From contig JAFMJU010000170.1 of assembly GCA_017853285.1 (NCBI GenBank), forward strand, positions 1 through 7,979: a DNA stretch of 7,979 nucleotides, given 5' to 3'. Origin of the DNA: Gemmataceae bacterium (GTDB lineage: Bacteria > Planctomycetota > Planctomycetia > Gemmatales > Gemmataceae). How positions within the stretch are numbered: the first letter of the stretch is position 1; each line of letters opens with the position of its first letter. Positions 1-7,036 of the stretch are shown piece after piece. The notes beneath the pieces were generated by a model that was given only the letters and a program-made list of their open reading frames with translations, did no database searches and was not told where the DNA came from. The translations under genes were made by a program, and so were the position numbers.

Positions 1-1
1 G

Positions 2-64
2 GTTGAGGATACTTTGTACCCGCTGATCGTCTCACTCATCCCGGTGCGGGGGGAAAACCCGTAA
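2..64 (+). CDS. Possible 3' end of an upstream gene (partial)
   Basis: One plus-strand frame is open from the window edge to a TAA at 62-64 and would encode about 20 residues, ending in VRGENP. The stop falls in the loop of a small hairpin followed by T residues, which is what the end of a gene often looks like. The fragment is too short to assign to a family and an open frame of this length is expected by chance, so this is only a suggestion that an upstream plus-strand gene ends here. Confidence 0.2.
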   Translation, partial: VEDTLYPLIVSLIPVRGENP

Positions 65-74
65 GTGGGTTTTT
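54..74 (+). terminator. Weak terminator-like hairpin
   Basis: AAAACCC (54-60) and GGGTTTT (67-73) are perfectly complementary around a 6-nt loop, and the right arm runs into a T tract ending at 74. The stem is short and half A-T, so it would be a weak intrinsic terminator at best. It would serve a gene entering from the left and lies directly before the inverted-repeat element that starts at 71. Confidence 0.35.
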
Positions 75-334
75 CACCGCCAAGACGCAAAGACAGCGAA
101 GAAGCCCCATGCACCGATCAATAGATGAGACGGAAAAGATTGCCCGTATCTTGGTTGATTCGGCAATCGCCGTGCACAGAGAACCGGGTCCAGGTCTGTC
201 GGAATCGACCTATCAAAACTGCCTGACATACGAACTCGCAATCCGGCCATCAAACAACTAATTCACCACGAAGGCTATCAAAGGACAAAGGGGGGCATTT
301 TCTCTTAGCGCCCTTTGCGTCTTCGTGGTGAAAA
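71..334. repeat. Inverted-repeat element enclosing a GxxExxY gene remnant
   Basis: The left end (71-92, core TTCACCGCCAAGACGCAAAG) and the reverse complement of the right end (313-334, core TTCACCACGAAGACGCAAAG) agree at 20 of 22 positions. Inside it, TTCACCACGAAG at 262-273 is a second perfect 12-bp partner for 321-332, and CAAAGGG (286-292) pairs with CCCTTTG (311-317). The right part could therefore fold as a long imperfect hairpin. Such 'caccacgaagacgcaaag' boundary sequences are, to my recollection, common repeats around GxxExxY genes in PVC-group and other environmental genomes; I could not verify that here. No convincing target-site duplication is visible. The hairpin lies just past the stop of the leftward M16 gene and may also shield the 3' end of its transcript. 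Confidence 0.7.
109..261 (+). pseudogene. Truncated GxxExxY-family protein (remnant)
   Basis: The frame from ATG 109 to TAA 259-261 encodes 50 residues. It reads through IARILVDSAIAVHRE, then GPGLSESTYQNCLTYEL, and ends a few residues later. This matches the N-terminal signature of the GxxExxY family (related to PDDEXK_3), whose usual form is VD-A-VH--LGPGLLES-Y---L-YEL; here the naming motif is G-L-S-E-S-T-Y. Intact members are about 120-130 residues, so more than half, including the presumed nuclease-like C-terminal part, is missing. The stop codon is followed immediately by the internal repeat copy at 262-273, which suggests that a deletion joined the gene body to the repeat. The position usually occupied by Leu before GPG is Pro, a further sign of decay. 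There is no clear Shine-Dalgarno before the ATG. A functional mini-protein is possible but less likely. Confidence 0.6.
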
Positions 335-348
335 GTCATTCATCAGAA

Positions 349-3084
349 TCAATTGCCAGCCTTCTTCAACACCTTCCCCTCCGCGTCGATCGGACCGGCG
401 GCGACGCGGTTGAGGCGGTCGGGGTGGAGGTGTTTCTCGGCCACCGCGCGCACGCGGGCCGGATCCACACTCATCACCTCGGCCTTGAATTTGGTGAGGT
501 AATCCAGGCCCAGGCTGAAGCGCTCCACCGCCTGCAACCGTTCGGCAAGCGCCGCGCCGCCGTCGTACTGGAAGGCCAGGCTGCCCACGAGGTAGCTCTT
601 GGCATCCTCCACCTCGTCGGGCTTCGCCTCCTCTTTGCGGATGCGCACAATCTCCTCGCGGAATCGCTTTTCCACCCGGGCGAAATTACCGGGATCGGTG
701 CCGATGTAACACATGAAGATACCGGGCCGGAGGTCCGCCGAGGAGCAGATCTGGGCGCTCACGGTGTAAGCCAACCCCTCACGGTCGCGCAGGCTGCTGG
801 ACAAACGGTCGGTGAACCCCGGGCCCGTTCCCAGCACATGGTCCATCACCAGCAGCGCGTAATAATCGGGGTCGTCACGGCGGATGCCCCGGTGCCCGAG
901 CAGGAACTGGAGCTGCACCGTCTCGGGCATGCTGACCACTTCGCTGACGGGTGCCCCGGCGGGCACCTCAGGCAACGCCGGCAGGGCCGGGGCGGCCTTG
1001 GCGGGCCAGTCCCTGGTCAGCTCGCGGAGGGTCTTCTCCATCTCGGCGGAATCGAAATCGCCCACCAGGCTCAGTACCAGGTTGCCCGGCGTGAAGACGC
1101 GCTGATGGAAAGCGACCACATCCTCCCTGGTGAGCTTTTCCACCGACTCGCGGGTTCCCGCGCCCCGTCTGCCCAGGGGATGTTCCGGGCCATAGATAAT
1201 CCGGGCCAGCGCCTCGCGGGCGCGCTGCATGGATTGTTTCTCCGCCTCGAGGATTTCCGAAAGCTGCATCTTCTGGTTGCGGTCAAACGCGTCGGCTGGA
1301 AACGAGGGAAAGGCAAGAGCGCCAAGAACCAGTTCCATGGCACGCTTCGCCTGGGGAGTGAGCACACGGAGGCTGGCACCGCCCGCGGCGATGGCCACCT
1401 GGGCACCCATGGCCTCCAGTTCCTCCGCGAAGGCTTTGCCGTCAAGTTTCAAGTCGCCGTGGGAAACCCCCTCTTCCAGCAGGCCGCCGGTCAGTTGGGC
1501 AAGCCCCGCCTTTTCCCTGGGCTCGTGCAACCTCGACTCGCGAAAACGGGCGGACAGGTTCACCACGGGCAAATCTCGCCGCTCCAGCAGCCAAACCACC
1601 GCGCCGCTGGGTAACACCACCCGCCTGGCTCCCGCCAGCGGATTGCCCGAGGCCGGCGCACCGGTTTCCAAGCTCCGGCGCAGCACATCCCTTCGGCCGG
1701 GCTTGGCGGGCTTTTCGCCGCCCGCCCCGCCCTTGCCGGGCGGGATGGAGATCACCTTGGCACGGTTTTCAGCGGACAAGTATTTCTTCGCGGCGGCCCG
1801 GACCTCCTCCGGGGTGACCTTGGCCACTCCCTCCAGATAGGCCTTGGCCTGCGCCCTTCCGTCTCCCTCGCCAATTACCAGGCTCATGGCCACGCTTTGG
1901 GCCAGGCCATGCACCGTATCGCGCGAGTAAACGGTCTGGGCCAGCATCTGCCGGCGCACCCGATCCAGTTCGGCCTGACTGACCAGGCTGTTGGATAGCC
2001 GGTCGACCTCCTCGTCAATCAGTTTCTCGGCTCGGGCCAGATCGGCCCCAGCCACCAGTTCCACCTGCACGCCGAACCAACCGGGGTACCGCCCCGTGTC
2101 GTTGGAGGCGCTGGCGGCCGAGGCGATCTGCTCTTTTTCCACCAGTCGCTGGTACAATCTGGAACTTTTGCCATCGGCCAAAATGCTGGCGGCCAGGTCG
2201 ATGGCCGGCTCATCGGGGTGATGACGGGGAACGGTGGGATAACCCAGGATCAGGCGGGCCACCTCGAACTTGCTGGCGAAAGTCTTGCGCGCGGGCAGCG
2301 CGGGTTTTTCCTCCGGCAGGGTCCGGCGGGCGGGCAGCTTGGCGGCCGGAATGCCACCCAGGTGCTTTTTCACCTTGGCCAGGGCGTCGGCGGGATCGAT
2401 CCCACCGGCGATGACCAGCAGCGCGTTGTTGGGGTGGTACCACTTACCATGGTGCGCCAGGATGCCGTCCGCCTGCGCCGCGCGCACATGGGCCGCTTCG
2501 CCGATCACCGGGTGGCCGTAGGGCCCCTTGGCGGTGAACAACAAGGGCAAGATGGCCTTGTATTCCAGATCCCAGGGCTCGTCCTCGTTTCGTTTCAGTT
2601 CCTCGATCACCGCGCCCTTTTCCTGCTCGAACTCATGCCGGGAGTCGATGCGCAGGTTGCGCATGCGGTCCGCCTCGATCTCCAGGGCCTTCTCCCAACG
2701 GTCGGCCGCGAAATCAAAGTGGTAGGCGGTCACATCCTCCGAGGTGAACGCGTTGTTGGCCCCGCCGTTTTTCAGCGTGGCACGGTCGATGTCACCGGGC
2801 ATCAGCTTGTCGGTGCCCTTGAACATGAGGTGTTCGAGGTAATGCGACAGGCCCGTCTGATCCAGCAACTCATCCGCCGAGCCCACCTTGTAGACCAACA
2901 TGGTGGTCACCGTGGCGGCACCGGGTGACGGGATCAGGGCCACCCGCAGCCCGTTGTCCAGTTGATGGGTTTGGACCCGGTCATAAAGCGACAGAGCAGA
3001 ACGGAGCAGCGGATCCTGCGCCCGGGCGGGGGCGGCCAACAGGCCTAAAAACAACGCGACTGCCAACAACGGAAGGCGGTACAT
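349..3084 (-). CDS. Secreted tandem-domain M16 zinc metallopeptidase (insulinase/pitrilysin family)
   Basis: Predicted exported zinc peptidase of 911 residues that probably degrades peptides or small proteins in the periplasm. A Sec-type signal peptide (MYRLPLLAVALFLGLLAAPARA) opens the protein. The first M16 domain (about 25-445) carries the inverted zinc motif H81-Y-L-E84-H85 (HxxEH), with a third ligand candidate at E161/E162 in VIEE, at the usual spacing. A Gly/Lys/Pro-rich linker (about 448-485) leads to a second M16 domain (about 487-905). That domain lacks HxxEH but keeps the LRDREGLAYTV segment (R766, Y773) that completes the active site in this family. The length of about 900 residues fits a single-chain pair of M16 halves, one catalytic and one structural, forming a clamshell. 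An in-frame TTG at 3106-3108 adds 8 residues but has no ribosome site. ATG 3084 directly precedes the signal peptide, with GGAG 11 nt upstream. The gene follows the small membrane protein by 92 bp on the same strand and is probably co-transcribed with it. The substrate is unknown. Confidence 0.93.
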   Translation of the reverse strand: MYRLPLLAVALFLGLLAAPARAQDPLLRSALSLYDRVQTHQLDNGLRVALIPSPGAATVTTMLVYKVGSADELLDQTGLSHYLEHLMFKGTDKLMPGDIDRATLKNGGANNAFTSEDVTAYHFDFAADRWEKALEIEADRMRNLRIDSRHEFEQEKGAVIEELKRNEDEPWDLEYKAILPLLFTAKGPYGHPVIGEAAHVRAAQADGILAHHGKWYHPNNALLVIAGGIDPADALAKVKKHLGGIPAAKLPARRTLPEEKPALPARKTFASKFEVARLILGYPTVPRHHPDEPAIDLAASILADGKSSRLYQRLVEKEQIASAASASNDTGRYPGWFGVQVELVAGADLARAEKLIDEEVDRLSNSLVSQAELDRVRRQMLAQTVYSRDTVHGLAQSVAMSLVIGEGDGRAQAKAYLEGVAKVTPEEVRAAAKKYLSAENRAKVISIPPGKGGAGGEKPAKPGRRDVLRRSLETGAPASGNPLAGARRVVLPSGAVVWLLERRDLPVVNLSARFRESRLHEPREKAGLAQLTGGLLEEGVSHGDLKLDGKAFAEELEAMGAQVAIAAGGASLRVLTPQAKRAMELVLGALAFPSFPADAFDRNQKMQLSEILEAEKQSMQRAREALARIIYGPEHPLGRRGAGTRESVEKLTREDVVAFHQRVFTPGNLVLSLVGDFDSAEMEKTLRELTRDWPAKAAPALPALPEVPAGAPVSEVVSMPETVQLQFLLGHRGIRRDDPDYYALLVMDHVLGTGPGFTDRLSSSLRDREGLAYTVSAQICSSADLRPGIFMCYIGTDPGNFARVEKRFREEIVRIRKEEAKPDEVEDAKSYLVGSLAFQYDGGAALAERLQAVERFSLGLDYLTKFKAEVMSVDPARVRAVAEKHLHPDRLNRVAAGPIDAEGKVLKKAGN

Positions 3085-3176
3085 GGGCTGGGGGGCTCCA
3101 GGGAACAAAACGGAATTTGCAAAAGGTACGCCAAATCCAGCCAGGACGGCAATCGCCAGAAGACTGCCGGCCGGGC

Positions 3177-3494
3177 CTAGGGTTTGCCTGGGGTATCCGG
3201 GGTGCCGGAAATGGCAGGGTCGGGCTGGTTCGACAGGATCCGCTGGCTTTTCAGCCGCTGGTAAACATCGATTTCCTTACCCCTTTGGGCAAGCCGCGGC
3301 TTGATGCTGAAGAAATAAACCGCCAGTCCCAACGCCACCATGGCCAGAAACTCGAAACCAAAAACCCAGTACACCTCCGGAAAGATCCGTTTTTTCTCTC
3401 CGGGTCGGTAGAACCTGGGGTTAAAACGCCACCATCGCCCGCCGTCACTTTGGGCAGGCTGGGCAGGAAGCTGCGATTCGTTTGGGTCACCCAT
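3177..3494 (-). CDS. Small single-pass membrane protein, unknown function
   Basis: The protein has 105 residues and I do not recognise a named family. A polar Gln/Pro-rich N-terminus (1-20) is followed by an aromatic/basic patch, WWRFNPRFYRPGEKKR (21-36). One hydrophobic helix spans about 41-63 (VYWVFGFEFL to VYFF), and a basic amphipathic stretch (about 65-86) leads to a Pro-rich tail. Positive charges lie on both sides of the helix, so topology is unclear. ATG 3494 is supported by GAGGA about 9 nt upstream, and the hydrophobic segment supports this frame over an overlapping minus-strand frame (3251-3541) that has no such structure. It is the first gene of the leftward unit ending in the M16 peptidase and lies divergent to moxR. 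A role as membrane partner of either neighbour is only a guess. Confidence 0.65.
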   Translation of the reverse strand: MGDPNESQLPAQPAQSDGGRWWRFNPRFYRPGEKKRIFPEVYWVFGFEFLAMVALGLAVYFFSIKPRLAQRGKEIDVYQRLKSQRILSNQPDPAISGTPDTPGKP

Positions 3495-3619
3495 GAGGCC
3501 GATTCCTCACATTCCTCATCCATCAGTCTAAGCAAGGCCAAGGCAGTAGTCCTCCCGCCTCACCCCCATAACCGGCCAAGGGCCCCCCAGGCCGGGTCCA
3601 TAACGACTGCCGGAACGGG

Positions 3620-3648
3620 TTCCCATACAAAGAAAGAAAGGGTTTACT
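3620..3648 (+). promoter_or_regulatory. Candidate sigma70-like promoter for moxR
   Basis: TTCCCA (3620-3625) and TTTACT (3643-3648) each match the bacterial -35/-10 consensus at 4 of 6 positions with a 17-bp spacer. They lie within the 210-bp divergent intergenic region (3495-3704) and would give a leader of roughly 50 nt before the GTG at 3705. The match is modest. No convincing counterpart was found for the leftward gene pair, whose promoter should also be in this interval. Confidence 0.28.
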
Positions 3649-3704
3649 GAAGTGGACAGGCACAGGCGAATCCCCCGTCTCCCCCAGCTCAAGGAGCGCC
3701 AGGC

Positions 3705-4716
<1,012 letters not shown>

Positions 4717-4730
<14 letters not shown>

Positions 4731-4757
4731 CTTCCAACCGTTTTTCCGGCGTTTTTT
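4717..4757 (+). terminator. Intrinsic terminator of moxR, overlapping its stop codon
   Basis: CCGGAAAACG (4717-4726) pairs with CGTTTTTCCGG (4739-4749), giving a 10-bp stem with one bulged T. The loop contains the moxR TAA stop (4728-4730). A run of six T (4752-4757) follows two bases after the stem. The left arm lies inside the last codons of moxR. It suggests that moxR transcription ends before the peroxidase gene. Confidence 0.72.
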
Positions 4758-4844
4758 CCCCCGGATAATGCTTTGGAAATTCCGGACATGCCTGCCTAGG
4801 AATATGAGGCGGAATTCCGAGGTCCCCCCCGCATGGGACCAGCT

Positions 4845-4892
4845 TTGTGTCGCTAGCAATCTTGTTAGATTTCGCTATCCTGTAGAAATATT
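4845..4892 (+). promoter_or_regulatory. AT-rich region likely holding the peroxidase promoter
   Basis: Downstream of the moxR terminator the composition becomes clearly more AT-rich than the surrounding GC-rich genes. Two weak promoter pairings are visible: TTGTGT (4845-4850) with TAGATT (4866-4871), and TTGTTA (4862-4867) with TAGAAA (4883-4888). Both have a short 15-bp spacer, so neither is convincing. A promoter is expected here because a terminator precedes it and a gene with its own ribosome site follows at 4920. Confidence 0.3.
4853..4868. promoter_or_regulatory. Imperfect palindrome upstream of the peroxidase gene (possible operator)
   Basis: CTAGCAA (4853-4859) and TTGTTAG (4862-4868) are complementary at 6 of 7 positions around a 2-bp centre. 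The 16-bp dyad overlaps the presumed promoter about 50-65 bp before the peroxidase ATG. Its size would fit a dimeric regulator, but a dyad of this quality can occur by chance and no known operator consensus is recognised. Confidence 0.22.
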
Positions 4893-4919
4893 CAGTTTTT
4901 CTTCGAGTGAGGTTCATTC

Positions 4920-6410
4920 ATGCAGTATCCCAATATTCGGTCCATGCTGGCACCGCGCAGACTTTTAGCTGTCACCCATGGCTTGGCCTTGGGATTTGGC
5001 GCCATGGCGGGAATCAAATCTTTCGCGGCTGATGGCGACCCCACGCCGGCACAGATTGCCGAGACGGCAGCCGCATTGCCTGACCCGGCGAAAATGACGC
5101 CCTTCAGCAAACAGGTGCCGGTGATTTTTGTCACGCGAGATCCCCGCAAACCGGAAGCCTGGAACAACCTGAAGGAGTTCTGGAACAAAGGGAAAGTGGA
5201 TTCGGTTGATCCGGCCACCGGCGAGAAGGTCACCCGTGACGCTGTTTTCATCAAGGTGCCCCTTGGATTGAACAGCGCCCCGCCGGTGCCCCCTGAAAAC
5301 CCGCTCACCGAAGAAAAGGTGATGCTGGGCAAAAAGCTTTACTTCGACACCGTGATCTCGTCGAACAACAAGGTCTCCTGCGCCTCCTGCCATAACCCGG
5401 CGTTGGGTTACACCGACCAGATGAAAACCTCCACCGGCATCTTTGACCAAAAGGGCGGCATGAACGCCCCGACGGTTTACAACAGCGGCTACCACCTGTT
5501 GCAGTTCTGGAATGGCCGGGCCCCCACCCTGGAAGACCAGGCCCAAGGGCCGCCCCAGAATCCCGTGGAAATGCATGATGGCAAGGGCAACCCCTGGTAC
5601 CAGGTGGTGAGCCGCCTGCGCAAGAATCCGGAGTATGTCGAAGCTTTCGCCAAGGTCTTCGGCACCCCGCCCACCCGGGATGGAGCCGCCAAGGCGATCG
5701 CCGCCTACGAGCGTCTGGCCCTGACAGGCAACTCCCTGGTGGACCGCGCCGAACTGGCCATGCGCACCCGTGTTGAGGAAGAAGGCGAGGGCAAGCCCGA
5801 GACGAATGCCGGCGACTTCACCAAAGTGCTGAAGGCCGCCTTTGAGGCGAAGGACACCGAAGCCCTGGGTGCGCTTGGCCTGCAGGCCGGCAAGGACGAG
5901 GGCAAAATCGCCGAAGTGGCAGCCTCCATCCAGCGTGGCAAGGAGTTGTTTTCCAACAAGGCCCGCTGCAACTCCTGCCATGTGGGTGACAATTACAGTG
6001 ACAGTCAGTTCCATAATCTGGGAGTTGGCGCCAAGGATGGGGCATGGCCTGCCAATGCTGATCTGGGCCGTTTTGGCGCCCAGGAAACCGGCCACAAAGA
6101 TCCGACTCTGGTGGGCGCCTACAAGACCCCCGGCCTGCGGCAACTGGTGTCAACGGCCCCGTACATGCACGACGGCAGCGAGGGAACCCTCGAGGCTGTG
6201 ATTGCGCTGTACAACAAGGGCGGCAACCTCAATCCCCACCTGAGCAACAAAATGCGGGACGAGCCGGCCGAACGGGAAGCCGCCAAGAACGGTCAAAAGG
6301 CGGTGATTCCTCGCAAGCTGAACCTCACCAAGCAGGAAGAGGCCGACCTGGTGCTTTTCCTCAAGGCACTTCAGGGTGACCCGGCTCCGGACATCATCGC
6401 CAAGCCCTGA
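4920..6410 (+). CDS. Exported diheme cytochrome c peroxidase (CCP/MauG superfamily)
   Basis: Predicted periplasmic diheme c-type protein of 496 residues, most likely reducing hydrogen peroxide with electrons from a small redox carrier. An N-terminal export signal (about 1-36, cleavage plausible after SFA) is followed by an unusual extension of about 90 residues. The peroxidase core starts near NPLTEEKVMLGKKLYFD (127-143). Heme site 1 is C154-A-S-C157-H158 and heme site 2 is C350-N-S-C353-H354. The family signature TAPYMHDGSEGTLEAVIALYN (412-432) supplies M416 as a possible axial ligand. Between the hemes a charged helical stretch (about 283-338) seems longer than usual. Typical members are about 320-360 residues, so the extra length comes from the N-terminal extension and this insert. 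ATG 4920 is preceded by GTGAGG with 8 nt spacing. It lies between the moxR terminator and its own strong terminator, so it is probably monocistronic. A MauG-like oxidase role is possible but no partner is nearby. Confidence 0.94.
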   Translation: MQYPNIRSMLAPRRLLAVTHGLALGFGAMAGIKSFAADGDPTPAQIAETAAALPDPAKMTPFSKQVPVIFVTRDPRKPEAWNNLKEFWNKGKVDSVDPATGEKVTRDAVFIKVPLGLNSAPPVPPENPLTEEKVMLGKKLYFDTVISSNNKVSCASCHNPALGYTDQMKTSTGIFDQKGGMNAPTVYNSGYHLLQFWNGRAPTLEDQAQGPPQNPVEMHDGKGNPWYQVVSRLRKNPEYVEAFAKVFGTPPTRDGAAKAIAAYERLALTGNSLVDRAELAMRTRVEEEGEGKPETNAGDFTKVLKAAFEAKDTEALGALGLQAGKDEGKIAEVAASIQRGKELFSNKARCNSCHVGDNYSDSQFHNLGVGAKDGAWPANADLGRFGAQETGHKDPTLVGAYKTPGLRQLVSTAPYMHDGSEGTLEAVIALYNKGGNLNPHLSNKMRDEPAEREAAKNGQKAVIPRKLNLTKQEEADLVLFLKALQGDPAPDIIAKP

Positions 6411-6449
6411 TTGGCCCTGCACGGGCCCGGTCCATCTGTCAAAATGTGT

Positions 6450-6492
6450 GGTGTGGGTGACGGCGACAATCCGTCACCCACACCTTTTTTTT
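6450..6492 (+). terminator. Strong intrinsic terminator after the peroxidase gene
   Basis: A perfect 14-bp stem (6450-6463 with 6471-6484; left arm GGTGTGGGTGACGG) closes a 7-nt loop, CGACAAT, and is followed directly by eight T (6485-6492). It begins 40 nt after the peroxidase stop. It is the clearest intrinsic terminator in the window. It ends only 27 nt before the ATG of the next gene, so that gene needs read-through or a very close promoter. Confidence 0.9.
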
Positions 6493-6519
6493 GGATCCAC
6501 CCTGAAGGGCATACTTCTC

Positions 6520-6981
6520 ATGGGCTTGTGGATGCGCGTATTCGCGCGATCGGAAGAGACTCCCGACCCGGTGGAACTGGCTGAGAAGGTGGCCGAATGG
6601 CTGCCTGGTGCCACCTGCCATTTTGGCGCCGATGACAGCGGGTGGTTCCGCCTGGAAATACGGCCGCCAGCGGGTGGCCCCATCCAGGTGGACCGGTATC
6701 ACTGCGAGGAAGAAGGGGTCCGGCGGGACCTGAACACCTGGGCCGCCTGGGTGGAAACTTGCGACTATTGCCAGGATGCCCCCATACTCATGGAGCGGAT
6801 CATCCAATCACGCCAGTTCATCACTGTGATGCGCAGCCTGGATACCCCGGATGAAACCGGCGTGGACCGCCTGTGCGACAACCTGTGCGGCCTGTTGGCC
6901 AGCCGTCTGGACGGCATGTGGCAGGTCGATGGCCAGGGATTGAAGTCCGCCGACGGCTCCCTGCTGCTGCAGGAGTATTGA
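6520..6981 (+). CDS. Conserved-looking hypothetical protein, cytosolic, cysteine-containing
   Basis: The protein has 153 residues, no signal peptide and no membrane helix, so it is probably cytoplasmic. No named domain is recognised. It resembles in style a small uncharacterised family I associate with planctomycetes (GVRRDLNTWAAWVET, then LMERIIQSRQF, ending DGQGLKSADGSLLLQEY), but I cannot confirm this. It has six cysteines (33, 62, 81, 84, 119, 123), including C81-D-Y-C84 and C119-DNL-C123, which could bind a metal or simply be buried. ATG 6520 is chosen because GAAGG lies about 11 nt upstream. The frame is open further upstream, but earlier starts would lie inside the peroxidase gene or its terminator. 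ATG 6532 is an alternative start. It precedes the DUF58 gene by 55 bp on the same strand and is probably co-transcribed with it, so a link to the MoxR/DUF58 pair is plausible but unproven. Confidence 0.78.
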   Translation: MGLWMRVFARSEETPDPVELAEKVAEWLPGATCHFGADDSGWFRLEIRPPAGGPIQVDRYHCEEEGVRRDLNTWAAWVETCDYCQDAPILMERIIQSRQFITVMRSLDTPDETGVDRLCDNLCGLLASRLDGMWQVDGQGLKSADGSLLLQEY

Positions 6982-7036
6982 TCGACTGATCGGCCGCGGA
7001 AAGGTACGATACTGACAGCCCAGGAGATCCGCCCCC

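Noticed and set aside
71..334. CRISPR array or insertion sequence reading of the repeats
   Set aside because: The repeats are inverted, few and unevenly spaced, and no transposase or cas gene is present in the window.
325..1614. 429-codon plus-strand open frame opposite the M16 gene
   Set aside because: It is antisense to a well-supported peptidase with intact motifs. The His/Gly/Arg-rich, low-complexity translation is typical of a mirrored high-GC gene and shows no domain.
2218..2928. 236-codon plus-strand open frame
   Set aside because: It lies wholly antisense to the catalytic M16 domain and shows no recognisable motif or ribosome site.
3085..3180. Hydrophobic in-frame segment (about LLAIAVLAGFGVPFANSV) upstream of the M16 start
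   Set aside because: The frame is open and looks like a membrane helix, but it has no ATG, GTG or TTG start apart from the TTG at 3106-3108. A proper signal peptide already begins at ATG 3084.
2925..3650. 241-codon plus-strand open frame running through the M16 5' end, the small membrane gene and the intergenic region
   Set aside because: Its composition is Pro/Gly/Arg-rich with no domain, and it conflicts with two better-supported minus-strand genes and the divergent promoter region.
4920..5030. Tat signal suggested by the Arg-Arg pair in the peroxidase leader
   Set aside because: The full Tat consensus is absent, and c-type cytochromes receive heme after Sec export, so a Sec signal is more likely.
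4965..6143. 392-codon minus-strand open frame opposite the peroxidase
   Set aside because: It is a shadow of a gene with two CxxCH heme motifs and the family signature; the translation has no domain.
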